A stretch of 64,000 nt of DNA from Sambucus nigra (taxonomy: Eukaryota > Streptophyta > Magnoliopsida > Dipsacales > Adoxaceae): NCBI GenBank assembly GCA_949130495.1, contig OX422221.1, positions 149,567,405 to 149,631,404 on the forward strand. The letters run 5' to 3'. Each line of letters begins with the position of its first letter. Position 1 is the first letter of the stretch. Below, in pieces: positions 13,107-24,820 of the stretch. Under the pieces are notes generated by a model. The model was not told the origin of the DNA. It ran no database searches and saw only the letters and a program-made list of their open reading frames with translations. The position numbers were made by a program, and so were the translations under genes.

Positions 13107-14496
13107 TCTCACAATACATTTCAGGACACATACCACTCAGCCCGTATTCCCATATTTCCGATTTTCCATCCAATTTTTAATATTCATATTCGAATAAAAT
13201 TCTTCCCACTTATTCTAAATTGCGTGCTCGATAAACCTCACTAATTTTAGTCCATCACCTCAATCCGTATATTTTTCCCGAAAGTTCATAATTTTCCCTG
13301 TACACTTAGTTCAATTCCCGAATTTACCATGTAATATTCTCTAAAAAAAATAACATCACTTTTTGTAATAGGGGGTCCGAACCAGTTTGGCAATGGGGTG
13401 AACCGGTTAGCCCTTGAAAATCTGCCCAGATTTTTTCCCAATTCGAATTTCACAAATTTCAACCTCAAACATGATCACTAACATAATTTATTTCAATATC
13501 AATATGTTTGATGAATTTTTCATCAATGGGACTCATCACTACACATAATCATCATCTAAACATGTAACTTCCATTGGGATAAATATCATCTCTACAAGCT
13601 ATATAACACTTTCAATCACAAATTTTCTCTATATAAATTCCATTATATAAGAACTCATAATTTCAAAGTTTCATGATTAAAAATTCATCCAATCATTATA
13701 TGTCAAAATCCATTTACATAATCATTTCCCCCAAAATTCCAAAGTTGACATGTGAATCCCATCCCAAAAATAATTTTCCCAACTTTAATATGACAAAAAT
13801 TGAAAGAATAATTAATTAGTAAGACAATCACTTGCCTAAACTGCTCGTAGTGTCTAGATTTGATGAAGAGGGTGATGAATCTCGTAGAACCCCTTCCCAA
13901 ATTCTTCAATCCCTTAGTATTCTTGAGTTGTTATTCACTTTCTCACTTGAACCCTTGAGTTTCCTCTCTAATTCTCTTCACTTTCTCTCTAACTCTTGGT
14001 TACTCACAACTAAACCTTTAGAATATCAGACTAACATTTCCTTTTCGCCCAACCTTTCATTTTTTAAGTTATAATTCTGAAATTGACTTTTCACATGCCA
14101 ATAAAATGGTCAAAATAGCTTTTCATTAATCTCAACTAGTCTAAAAAAACCCGAGCCCCAAACACAACCTCGGGTACTTAATCTTGACTATTTTCGCCAA
14201 TTCTGAATCAACCGTGCACTCAAAACCACCATATGAGTCAATAATATTTTCCCATCTCAACCCTCATAAATAAATTCCTGATTAAGATATTAATATTTCC
14301 TTGCGTGTTTACTCACTTACGACATAATTCAATTTTATTTACTATCATGCACTAGTAAATAAAACATAATTAAATTTTATTTACTATCACACACTAGTAA
14401 ATATAATGCCACTTAAATATTAATTCATTTCACACCTAAATCAATATTTAATAATTTCTTTTTATTTCTTAATTTAATTAAATTATTACTCGCATG

Positions 14497-14501
<5 letters not shown>

Positions 14502-14573
<72 letters not shown>
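14502..14573. repeat. (AT)n microsatellite
   Basis: An uninterrupted AT run of about 36 units, close to the outer end of the Gypsy-2 LTR. The tyrosine-isoleucine open frames across it are artefacts. Confidence 0.95.
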
Positions 14574-14576
<3 letters not shown>

Positions 14577-14585
14577 GGTATTACA

Positions 14586-15920
14586 GACTTCCCTCCATGA
14601 AAAGGAATTTCGTCCTTGAAATTCGGGTATACCTGAAATAAAGAGCTTTGGATACTTCTCACGCATATCATCCTCCACTTCTCACGTCGACTTATCAGCG
14701 TCGTGATGTTCCCACTGAACATGAACCAAGGGCACAACCCTTGAACGCATCTTACTCTCCCTACAATCTAGGATTGAACCTGTCTCTCTTCGTATGAGAT
14801 GTCTGTCTACAAGTCAATCCCCTCTAATAGAATATATCAATAAGCCATCTCACTCTGCTTGTATTGCATCAACGATGATACATGAAGTACATCGTGAATT
14901 ATCTACAAACGCTCTGTCAAGGTGAGCCTATATGCCAGCATCCCTACCTTCTCAATGATTGAAAAAGTCTCACATATCTCGGATCAAGCTTCCCTTTCTT
15001 TTCCTGAACCTCCTTACCCCTTTCATAGGAGACATCCATAGCAATACCTAGTAACCTACCTCTAATTCTACATCTCTCCTATTTGCATCAACATAACTCT
15101 TCTGTTTATCCTAAGCTATCCGTATGCGACCCCAAATCAACTCAATTTTAGCCGAAGTATCTTGGATCATCTTAGGTCCAAGGAATTTATTTTCCCCCAC
15201 CTCTAACTAACAAACGAACGAACAACAAGGTCTTCAATATAAAGCCTCATAATGCGTCATCCCAATAATAAACTAGTAGAAATTATTGTAGGTGAATTCC
15301 ACCAATGGAGGTTACTACTCATAACCTCCTTTAAAATCAAGTATACACATTATGAGCATGTCTTCACAGGCTGGGTCATGCCATCAGTCTGTGGATAATA
15401 AGTTGTACTCAATCGCAATTCATCTCCCAAAGCCTCTTAGAAATTTTGTCAAAAAATGGTACACAAAAATCTTGTCCCTATCGAACATGATATTAATCGG
15501 TATCCCATGTAACCTCACTATCTCGGCTATGAGTAACTGAGCGTACTTTTTCGTCCTATAATATATCCGTACTGAAAAAAATGATCCACTATTACCCATA
15601 TGGAATCTTGACCTCTTTGTTTTGTTGGTAGCCTTGTAATATAATCCATTTGTATGTTTTCCCACTTCTACACTGAAATTTCCAATGGATGTAACATCGT
15701 CGTTGGTCTCTGGTAGTCTATCTTTACTAACTAACATGTGGCACAGTACGAGACAAACTCAACTATATCCCACTTCATACCTATCCACTAATATTGATTC
15801 CCTAACTACTCTTTCACCACCCATAGGACAATCTAAGTGTGACAGTCATCACTGCCATACACATTTTAACAATCACATCAGTTTGACAAAGCTCACGCTA
15901 TTTATCTTTCCATACTGCTG
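14586..15920 (-). pseudogene. Gypsy-2 integrase with chromodomain
   Basis: Translated on the minus strand, this region reads in order: an integrase core block (KKYAQLLIAEIVRLHGIPIN then DRDKIF, about 15430-15560), PPLVEFTYNN (about 15290), VGENKFLGPKMIQ, KQKSYVDANRRDVE, VSPMKGVRRF, a KLDPRYV block, and a C-terminal chromodomain (VVPLVHVQWEHHDA ... EVEDDMREKYPKLF, about 14645-14740). The chromodomain marks the chromovirus branch, whose chromodomain helps direct insertion to heterochromatin. Several stops and frame changes are present, including a TGA within the chromodomain. The end GRNSFSWRE overlaps the purine tract next to the LTR. Confidence 0.85.
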
Positions 15921-15939
15921 CCAACCATAACGTGGGTCT

Positions 15940-16946
15940 TCAGCTCAATGCGTTTTCCACTATGTTTGCCTTTTCTGGGTGATACTGAATATTAAACTGA
16001 TAGTCTTTCACGAATTCCAACCACCTACATTGTTGCATAGTAAGATCTTTATGCCAAAACATATATTGTACTAACTTGTGTTCCATGAATAGACTGTATA
16101 TCTCTCTAAGAGATACTGCCTCCAAAACTGCAAGTAAAAAAGAATTGCAACTAGTTCTTAATCATGAGTGAGATAAACTTCTCCAATTCTTCTTCTACTG
16201 CCACGCATGCATACGGTTCAACACATTTATTACCATGTACCCCTTATCCCATACGATTATGAAAATTGAACTAATTAGGGTACCCATATACCATGTACAA
16301 TGTATATACCTATACGAACATTATAGACGTAATATTTTTATCTCAAACTCGGCCCCTGCATGTTTCGTGTGCTGTAAGGGTTTCTCAATCATTCCACTAA
16401 TCGTGACTTCATTATCCTCAAGATTCATCACCCATCCGCTAGGGGTGTAAAAGTTTCTCTAGTGCTTGACATACAGTACTATTCGGTTCAACAATCCTTA
16501 TATTGTATAATAGTTCTTAGCTCAAAGGTTTTCTCCACAAGTGCTATGATTAAAAATTCAAAATCGGTGCCCTAGCATTCAGTAAGGTATCTCCATTCCC
16601 TATATTTATTAAGGTATATGCATGGAATGTCGTGCATTAAAAATTAACTCAAGGAATTTCCTCAATGCCTTATGACATGGCATTATTGGTTATCGAAATC
16701 CTTTGACCCACTGAACATTAACGGGATACCCAAAATCCTATCCCCCAGACGTATAAGTTTAATACTCAACTCCTACATCTCTAAAGGAGTATTATAATAC
16801 GACGCTAATACTATCACTAAGACACTAGTGCCAAACCTATAACGAGTATAATCTCTCCCCTCGGTGGTTAACTCGATATGCCCTAAATCATATCAATAAA
16901 ATTGCTATGCACTGGGATCGAATACATCATCCAAACTCTCCATTAA
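15940..16946 (-). pseudogene. Gypsy-2 RNase H end and eroded upstream pol
   Basis: The left 190 bp read on the minus strand as the RNase H end of a gypsy polymerase: QCRWLEFVKDY and then QYHPEKANIVENALS, matching the family phrase of the type RWLELLKDYD...YHPGKANVVADALS. The remaining 800 bp towards the Copia-2 insertion show only broken frames, and I cannot recognise the YxDD region of reverse transcriptase. Either RT was deleted or it has decayed beyond reading by eye. Confidence 0.7.
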
Positions 16947-16951
16947 AATAT
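16947..16951. other. Copia-2 target-site duplication, left copy
   Basis: AATAT here is repeated exactly at 25749-25753, immediately outside the two Copia-2 LTRs. Confidence 0.9.
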
Positions 16952-18061
16952 TATAAGGACATTTTTGTCCATTAACATTTTATATGTCATACGCCGTTAC
17001 ACATTGAGAAAATTCAAGAATCATACGCTCTTCAACGGAATCCGAATATCAAAGGCAGAAAAGGAATCAGGGAACATACCGGACCGATCCGGCCCAGATA
17101 AAAGAACCGATCCGGTTCATACGGACCGATCCGCCTGTAAGGACATTTTTGTCCATTAACATTTTATATGTCATACGCCGTTACACCGTTGAGAAAATTC
17201 AAGAATCATACGCTCTTCAACGGAATCCGAATATCAAAGGCAGAAAAGGAATCAGGGAACATACCGGACCGATCCGGCCCAGATAAAAGAACCGATCCGG
17301 TTCATATGGACCGATCCGCCTAAAGAGACCGGACCGATCCGCCTAAAGAGATGAGGCCAGTGTACCCCGGATCCATAGCGAACTGATGAAGCTAAAAAGC
17401 CGAACCAATCTGTTGCCAACCGGATTGATCCGCCTTTCAAAAAGGAACCGATCCGATGTCACCGGACCGATCCGCCTAAAGAGATCGGACCAGTCCGCCG
17501 AGGATAACTTCAAACAGATCGTGTTCCAAAATTTATGTCCCGAGTCCTCTTATTTATACCAACTTCGGGAGAGTTATTTTTCAAGACTTTTCAACGATTT
17601 TCAGAGCATATCAACCCTAAAGTCTTCACCTATTGAGTCCTATGATTCTAGGTTTTTAGATTCACACATCTTCCATATCTATGTGAATCAAGTTTGGTAA
17701 CCCAAGAACACCATTGCTGTTGTTCAACCCTTGTGAAGTGGACCGCTCCTTCCTCTTCATTGCAGCCCTACTGGAAAGGGATAATTCCATCCGTGACTAC
17801 AGAATCCGATACCTGAGGGTAATTCTTAGTCAACTTGTATTTTCATTGTAATCCGATTGTAAGCCGTTTTCTTACAAATTATAGTGGAAATAAATGGTTT
17901 TGCCCCTGTGGGGGATTTTTCCTTAACTTTGTGTGTTGAATAATTCTTGCATGATTTCATATTGTTTCAATCACACCTAGTTGCATGCTTAGGGTTAATT
18001 TGGGTTAAAAGAGTGTTTTATTTATCATTTGATCATTTGAACGCGAGCACACACGTTCTCA
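16952..18061 (+). repeat. Copia-2 5' LTR with a 184-bp terminal duplication
   Basis: The LTR start is present twice: 16952-17135 repeats the first 184 bp, and the full LTR restarts at 17136 (TGTAAGGACA) and runs to CGTTCTCA at 18061. The target duplication abuts the outer copy. The 3' LTR has a single copy. Repeated CCGGACCGATCCGG-like motifs lie at 17080-17500, and the duplication breakpoint falls inside one of them (CCGATCCGCC). The first bases form a small hairpin, GGACATTTTTGTCC. Confidence 0.92.
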
Positions 18062-18064
18062 AAT

Positions 18065-18076
18065 TGGTATCAGAGC
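18065..18076 (+). other. Copia-2 primer-binding site (tRNA-Met)
   Basis: TGGTATCAGAGC, an exact match to the usual plant initiator-Met site, lies three bases after the LTR end. Confidence 0.95.
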
Positions 18077-18174
18077 AGGTTACGCTAATCTATCGAGTAT
18101 TCCTATTTTCCGTAAAAAAATTCTAAGATATCAATTTTCTGAAAAAATTGATTTTTGAAAAAGTGCGTGTTCAA

Positions 18175-19590
18175 ATGGAGAAGTCATATTATAAAATGCC
18201 TGTTTTTGACGGGACAAATTATGCTTATTGGAAAGCTCGTATGAGGTCATCTTTAAAAGCCATTGATGAACGTGTCTGGATTTTGGTTGAACAAGGGTGG
18301 ACTCCTCCCACCGTGACTGTTGATAATGTGACCAACTTAAAACTTGACATTTCTTGGACTGATGAAGAAATAAAATGGTCATCTTTTAACTCTAAGGGTC
18401 TAAGTGCTATTTCTGGGTCTGTCACACCTGATGAGTTCAAACACATAATGACGTGTACCACGTCAAAAGAGGCATGGGATGTTTTACAACTCACCCATGA
18501 AGGAACTAATGTTGTGAAAGAGTCTAAGTTGCAAAACTTGACAACTCAATTTGAAACAATCACCATGCATGATTCTGAATGCTTTGATGAATTTTATGCT
18601 AGACTTTCTGACATTGTGAATACTAGTTTTAATCTTGGTGAACATATTCCGAATGCTAGAGTTGTTAAAAAGATTCTCCGTTCTTTGCCTAAGCGTTTTA
18701 TCCCTAAAGTCACTGTGCTAAATTCTATGGGTAATTTAAATACGCTAAAATTGGAAGAACTTGTAGGAGATTTGCAAACTTATGAAATTGATATGTTCCC
18801 TAAAAATGCTAAATCTAAAGATAAGGGAATTGCACTTAAAGCCCAAGAGAGAAGGAGTGAGGGGTCAGCTAGAAAGAGGGTAGAGTCATCTAGAAAGAGA
18901 GAGACTGACACGTCAGATTCTGAGTGCGATTTTGACTTAGATGATTTGGCTCTTTTCGCAAAAAAATTCAAAAGGATTCTCAAATTTAAGAAAAATGGAA
19001 ATTTTAAAGATAAAAAGAAATTTGAGAAAAATAAGTTTGAAAAGAAAAATGAAAAAGTCTCCAAAAATCCTTCTCTGAAAGAAAGTGAGAGATGTTTTGA
19101 GTGTGATGGTAGGGGTCATAGAGCCTTTGAGTGTGCCAATCGTCTGAATAGAGAGAAAGGGAAAGTTATCCTTAATGCTACCCTTAGCGACGACAGTGAG
19201 GTCGAGACGGTGGATTCAGGTGATGAGTCACCGCATGAGTGTAACTTCACCGCATTCATGGCCAGTCAAGTGAGCACTCCTAGTTCTCCTCACGACGATG
19301 AGGATGATGCTTCACAGGGACACCTCGACAGTGAGATTGATGTGAGTGAGGGGGAGGATGACACAAGTGAGAGCGAGAGTGATATTCAACGCGCCTACGC
19401 TGAGTTATATTCTGAGTCTTTTAAAACTAAAAAGCGTAACAAAGCGTTAGTTCTTAAGATCACCTGTTTAGAGGAAGATTTAAGGAAAGCGAGAGAAAGA
19501 GAGTTCTCCACCTGCACCGCCCTGAGAGAGAGAGAATCTACCTGTGTCGAGAATGAGAGTTTGTTTAGAGAAAGAGAGAGAGTGTTTTAG
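18175..19590 (+). pseudogene. Copia-2 gag, N-terminal part
   Basis: I chose the ATG of MEKSYYKMPVFDG, because this is where similarity with other copia Gags begins; an in-frame ATG nine codons upstream is less likely. The protein has a DUF4219/UBN2-type capsid region over the first 230 residues, a lysine-rich stretch around residues 265-300, a CCHC knuckle (CFECDGRGHRAFEC, about residue 307), an acidic region, and the start of a coiled coil. The frame ends at 19588 inside a GA-rich tract (GAGAAAGAGAGAGAG), and the coiled coil continues in another frame, so a repeat-slippage frameshift is likely. Gag would form the particle. Confidence 0.9.
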
Positions 19591-20507
19591 ATAAAGAGAG
19601 AGGGGACTTGACTAAACAAGTGGCTAGTCTTACGAGTCAGCTCCATTCCTCCGTGGAGACTCGAAAGAAACTTGAAGCCCTTGTTGCCCAACTGACTCAT
19701 GATCTTGAGAAAGCACGGGAAGTCAAGGTTCAAATCGAGGACAGATCTGGGAAGATGGGAAAGATGCTCCTCGGCCCCGCTTTAGGTTTTGGTGATCGTC
19801 AAGGAATTGGATATGATGGTGCCTCCACGTCCCAAATTGCACCTGGACTAGTCCCTGAGTTTACTATAACTCCTTATGGTCACCGTAAAAAACCTCGAAG
19901 GAAAGTTCGACCTAGAAAAGCAAACCGAGGTCCGCCGTTGACAGTGCTCTTTTGTACTTATTGCAAAAGAAAAGGCCACCTCAGGGAAACTTGCTATAGC
20001 ATGGGTCGGACACGACGTACTACTGCTCCACCATGTCATACTGATGAGTTTTCTAGTCTGAGAGAGCGAGTTGAGTTCTTAGCTGCCACGACTCAGAGTT
20101 TAATAGAAGAATTCCGACGGATGTCTTTGTCATTAGTGAATGCTTCTCACATTCCAGCTAAAATCAACAACAACAAAGGCAAACAAAAGGTCACCTCGAC
20201 TTGGGTTCCTAAGAAAGATAAAAAGGCTTTTGTTGTTCATGTTGCTCTCAAAGCACATAATACCTCTCAGTGGTATTTTGATAGTGGGTGCTCCAGACAC
20301 ATGACAGGTGATGCCTCATTTTTTACTACTCTTGAGGATTATCAAGATGGCAGAGTCACCTTTGGAGATGGGCGTAAGTCTAGCATTATAGGACGAGGTA
20401 CTATCAAGTTACCTGGTTTTCCTAAGCTAGAAAATGTTTTGTACGTCAAAGGTTTGAAAGCAAACCTTCTCAGCATTAGCCAGCTGTGCGACACTGATTT
20501 GCAGTAA
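19569..20507 (+). pseudogene. Copia-2 gag C-terminal part and protease
   Basis: This continues the gag-pol reading in a different frame. It has the rest of the coiled coil (LTKQVASLTSQLH...), a second CCHC knuckle (CTYCKRKGHLRETC, about 19954-19995), a helical segment, and an aspartic protease with the DSGCSRHMTG active-site motif (about 20281-20310). The protease would cut the polyprotein. The frame stops at 20505, and the next domain resumes in another frame from about 20508-20519, so a second frameshift lies there. Confidence 0.88.
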
Positions 20508-20518
20508 AGTTTGACCGG

Positions 20519-21856
20519 GACGCGTGTAAAGTCTACAATCAAGCCGGTAAACTTTTGATGCAAGGGGTGAGGACCGAGGATAATTGCTATGGGACTGAGC
20601 CCACATCCTCACCTATCTACAACAGCGCCACGATCACTCCTATGGATCTGTGGCACCAACGTCTAGGTCACGTGAACGTTAGAGATCTTAATCGTTTAGC
20701 TAAAAAGGACCTAGTACGTGGCCTACCATCTCTTGGAAAGTTAACTTCGACCGTTTGTGGACCCTGTCAGTTGGGAAAATAAGTTTGTAGTCCTCATAGG
20801 AAGTTGCATTCCATTACCACCTCTCGTGTTCTGGAGTTGATTCACATGGATCTTATGGGTCCCACTCGTACTGAGAGTCTAGGTGGTAAGAGGTACATCC
20901 TCGTGATGGTAGATGATTTCTCCAGGTACTCCATTGTAGGTTTTCTGAGAGAGAAATCCGATGCTGTAGATTTTTTAACGACCAAGTGCCGTGTCCTGCA
21001 AAATCAACACGGTGTCACTATTAACAGAATACGTAGTGACAACGGCACAGAATTCACAGAAGCAAAGGTAGACCTTTACTGTGATAGCCTCGGGATCAAA
21101 CATGAGTTTTCTGCTGTGAGAACTCCTCAGCAAAATGGGATTGTTGAGAGAAAGAATAGAACGATCCAAGAGATGGCTAGATCTATGCTTCTAGGTCGTA
21201 AAGTTTTTAGGAAATTTTGGGCAGAGGCAGTGTCTACTGCATGCCACACGGTGAATAGGGTGTATCTGCGTCCACACACACTTCACACTCCTTATGAATT
21301 GTGGACTGGCAAGAAGCCAAACCTGGCATATTTTCATGTTTTTGGGAGTAAATTCTACATCCTACGGGATAGAGAGCAATTAGGAAAGTTCGACTCCCGA
21401 AGCGACGAGGCAATATTTCTAGGATATTCATCGAATAGCAGAGCGTACCGGGTTTTTAACCTGAAGAGCTCTAAGATTATGGAATCAATAAACGTCATCG
21501 TGCAAGATGACGAACCTCCGACGGTTATTGATCCTAACCTTCAGTGTGAGGATGAGGATTGTTCTGACAGTGATTTACCTGTTCCTCTCTCACACTCTGT
21601 GGACCCTACTCCTATGTTAGGGGACACACCTGCTTGGGTTCGCAAGAGTCATGACCCTTCTGCCATTGTTGGTGATCCCACTCTAGGGGTCAAGACTCGT
21701 GCTCAGCTAGAGAACGTTGTTAGCCATCTTTGCTACATGTCCAAAGTCGAGCCCAAGAACCATAAAGAAGCACTCAAGGATGAACACTGGATATCTTCTA
21801 TACAGGATGAGTTGCTTCAGTTTAAAAAGAATGATGTCTGGGAACTTGTCCCCTGA
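20519..21856 (+). pseudogene. Copia-2 integrase
   Basis: The GAG-pre-integrase/zinc region shows HQRLGH and later CGPCQLGK, the HHCC histidines and cysteines. The catalytic core includes HMDLMGP (first Asp), RSDNGTEF (second Asp) and QQNGIVERKNR (Glu), so the DDE residues are kept. The region after it carries the copia-typical FGSKFYI and DEAIFLGYS blocks. A TAA at 20780 interrupts just after the zinc finger, and a TGA at 21854 separates integrase from RT; both stay in frame and fit transitions. Integrase would join the DNA copy to the target. Confidence 0.9.
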
Positions 21857-22888
21857 CCTAGTGAGATTAATGTGATAGGTACCCGATGGATTTTTAAGAA
21901 CAAAATGGACGAAAATGGTACCATAATCCGAAATAAAGCTAGGTTGGTCGCTCAAGGCTACACACAGATCGAGGGTGTAGACTTTGGGGAGACATTTGCT
22001 CCTATTGAGAGGCCTGAGTCCGTCCGTCTTCTGCTCTCCATCGCATGTCATCTGCGCTTCAAGGTGTATCAGATGGATGTCAAGAGTGCCTTTCTGAATG
22101 GCATTCTACAGGGGGAGGTTTATGTGGAACAACCAAAAGGGTTTGAAGACCCTCAGCACCCTGAGCATGTCGACTATCTGAGGAAAGCCTTGTATGGTTT
22201 GAAGAAAGCACCCCGTGCTTGGTACGAGAGGCTTACTTCCTATCTCTTAGCTCGTGGCTTCAAGAGAGGGGGAGTAGATATGACGTTGTTCGTCAGGAGA
22301 GATGATGGTGCTATTTTGGTTGCCCAGGTCTATGTGGACGACATAGTCTTTGGATCCACTTGCTCCCAGCATGCTCACCACTTTGAGGGGGAGATGAAAA
22401 GTGAGTTTGAGATGAGCATGGTTGGTGAGCTTACATTCTTCCTTGGTCTCCAGGTTCGTCAGCTAGATGATGGGATGTTCATCTCCCAATCCAAGTATGC
22501 TAGAGACCTAGTGAAGAAATTTGGTTTAGACTCCGCTAAGCATGCACGTACACCTATGAGTACCACTACCAAGCTTAGTAAGGACACTTCAGGCAAGGAC
22601 GTAGAGAAAGCCTTATATCGGAGTATGATAGGTAGTCTCCTCTACTTGACTGCCAGTCGTCCCGACATCGCCTTTAGTGTTGGAGTCTGTGCGCGTTATC
22701 AGGCATCCCCAAAAGAGTCACATTTACTTGCTCTAAAACGTATTATTAAATACGTAAGTGGGACTCTCTTATACGGGATTTGGTATTCCTTTGATACAGA
22801 TGACCGTCTGTCCGCCTATTCGGATGCCGATCGGGCTGGGGATGTAGATGGATGTAGGAGCACTTCTGGTGGGTGTTTCTATTTTGAG
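21857..22888 (+). pseudogene. Copia-2 reverse transcriptase
   Basis: In the integrase frame, past a TGA, this is a copia RVT_2 domain: [49 protein letters not shown] (first catalytic Asp), [16 protein letters not shown] and [11 protein letters not shown] (the YVDD pair). The C-terminal part has [30 protein letters not shown] and [15 protein letters not shown], the first RNase H block. All core catalytic residues are intact, which fits recent insertion. The frame breaks around 22880-22890, in the middle of the RNase H domain. Confidence 0.92.
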
Positions 22889-23276
22889 TTCTGCTCTTGT
22901 CTCCTGGCTGAGCAAGAAGAAAAATTCCATCTCTTTGTCCACTGCGGAGGCTGAGTACATAGCCGCCGGGAGTTATTGCACACAACTCTTGTGGATGAAG
23001 CAAATGCTGGAGGATTATGGGATATCAAAGGACACCATGACCATTTCCTGTGATAACACGAGAGCGATACACATATCCCGCAATCCAGTTCAGCATTCGC
23101 GCACAAAACACATCAGGATACGTGAGCACTTTATACGTCAGTTAGTTGAAGAGAAAGTCGTATCCCTGAGTTTTATTCCTACCGACCGTCAGTTAGCCGA
23201 TATTTTCACGAAACCTTTAGATGCCCTTAGATCTGAGAGTCTTAGGAAGTCTTTGGGGATTTGCACAGTTGACTGA
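22880..23276 (+). pseudogene. Copia-2 RNase H, shifted frame
   Basis: The RNase H domain continues in another frame with [20 protein letters not shown] (catalytic Glu in the STAEAEY block), DNTRAIHISRNPVQHSRTKH and FTKPLDALR, and ends at a normal TGA (23274). A one-base frameshift near a TATTTTGAG stretch separates it from the preceding RT frame. Its role is to remove the RNA strand during reverse transcription. Confidence 0.9.
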
Positions 23277-24810
23277 GGGGTTGGTCTATGTCTAGAATAG
23301 GATACTTCTTCATGTTCATATCATATGCTTCCTATTGCTAGTCTGTTCTATATGTACCATTGCTTAGTTGTACAGCTTTGTTTTATTCTTTTTGCTTTTA
23401 TATTTCTTTTGAAAAAATACAAAAAGATTTTCCTTTAAGAAAATTTTAAGAAAAGCACAAAAAGATTTTATTTTGACAAAATTTTTGAAAAAATCCAAAA
23501 AGATTTTTGTATTTTTCTTCTTTTATGGATGAGCATGTAAGATAGCCAAGTCACAACTTCATTCCATTTATCCATGTGACTGTTTGATAGAGATTTGAAA
23601 GGCTACATCATTTCATCCATGTGCTTTACATTGATTGGAGTCTTTGAGATGTAATTAGTGATATCTTCCTACATGTTTGACTCCTATATCCTTTATTGCA
23701 CACATGCACGACTATATTTGATTATTGCACTTGTCTATCACATATTGGCTTGAGTGTTTCTATCTCAATTCTATCTATACAATGTACAATATGCGATAAA
23801 ACTTGACAAGATTGGAATGCATGTAAAAACCATTTTGGTGAGACTGTGTGTATATTTTCATAACGGGGAGGGGCTGCGAAAGTTGATTCTTATCCTTTGC
23901 ACAAAATCCACCGTTAAAAAGGACCTAAAAAATGGAGGAATTTTAATATCCGAGGTCCTAAGAGGTTAAAAGAGCCCAAAAAAATTGATAAGGCAATAAA
24001 AAGCAATTCATGCCAAATATGGGCCATTTAGGTTTCACCCAATTCTCCAAAGTTTGAGAATTTAGTATTCCTCTATTCAAAATATAAATCTGAGGGAGTT
24101 TGGTTGGAGATTGAAAAACGGTTTTGCACTTCCTTGAAAGTCCTGAAAAAGCATGAAAATCATTTTGGACGTTATTGGTGTAGAAATCACTTTGAGCTTT
24201 GATTTGTAGATTTGATATAGTCAATGTCTTATATTTTCAATCTTTTACACCAAAGGAAGCATTTGAGTTCATTCGTTAGGAATATCCAATATTCATCATG
24301 CACATATGTCATGTTTGTATGCTTTGATTTTCCTATCAAATTTTGATCACACCTCTTCATTTACGCTATCATCGACTTGGTTGCTTTGTGATCATTCATG
24401 GTGTGATTTTATCCTGGTGACACCCCGTATTTGCTTATTTGATTTATTTCTCTCATTTGTCTATTTGGGGACATCATAAAAAGGGGGAGATTGAATTATC
24501 TTATTATGGGGGAGATTTATTGAGTCTGTTCATAAATTTGCATATATGTTATATATTTATCTCATTTCAAACTCGATATGTAACTTGGTATTTTGCTTTA
24601 TCTCATGTGTGTAGGTACTACTTTGATGATCACTGAATTTCACACCCTGATGAGAAAAGCGTTGAGATTCCTGAAGATTTGAAGATCAAACGATGCAGTC
24701 TCATTCACTTGTACTCTTTCAGTTTTGGGTTCATGGAAGGGTAGATTTGTATAGGCAATTTTTTATTGCTAATTCGGATGTTTGTTTTTATGTATGTACC
24801 GGCATAGACA
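23277..24810 (+). other. Copia-2 long non-coding region after pol
   Basis: About 1.5 kb between the RNase H stop and the final polypurine tract. It holds no convincing ORF; the longest open frames (71-88 codons) match nothing I recognise. Two extra polypurine-like stretches, AAAAAGGGGGAGATT at about 24478 and ATGGGGGAGATT at about 24507, precede the one used next to the LTR. Some related copia elements have an env-like ORF in this position; I see none. Confidence 0.75.
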
Positions 24811-24820
24811 TAGGGGGAGA
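24811..24820 (+). other. Copia-2 polypurine tract
   Basis: GGGGGAGATT sits directly before the 3' LTR start TGTAAGGACA. Confidence 0.9.

Larger units (their letters stand above)
12258..14585 (-). repeat. Gypsy-2 3' LTR, far end missing
   Basis: On the minus strand it begins TGTAATACCC at 14585, right after the GAGGGAAG purine stretch. It can be followed leftwards to about 12258, where similarity with the 5' LTR copy stops. The U5 end seen at 27359-28100 is not found here. It contains an AT microsatellite (14502-14573), a 60-bp tandem duplication and, at 13375-13412, GGGGTCCGAACCAG and GTGAACCGGTTAG motifs. Confidence 0.8.

Noticed and set aside
17386..17700. A 104-codon open frame, also present at 25072-25386
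   Set aside because: It lies in both Copia-2 LTRs and is conserved only because the LTRs are duplicates. Nothing in it resembles a known protein.
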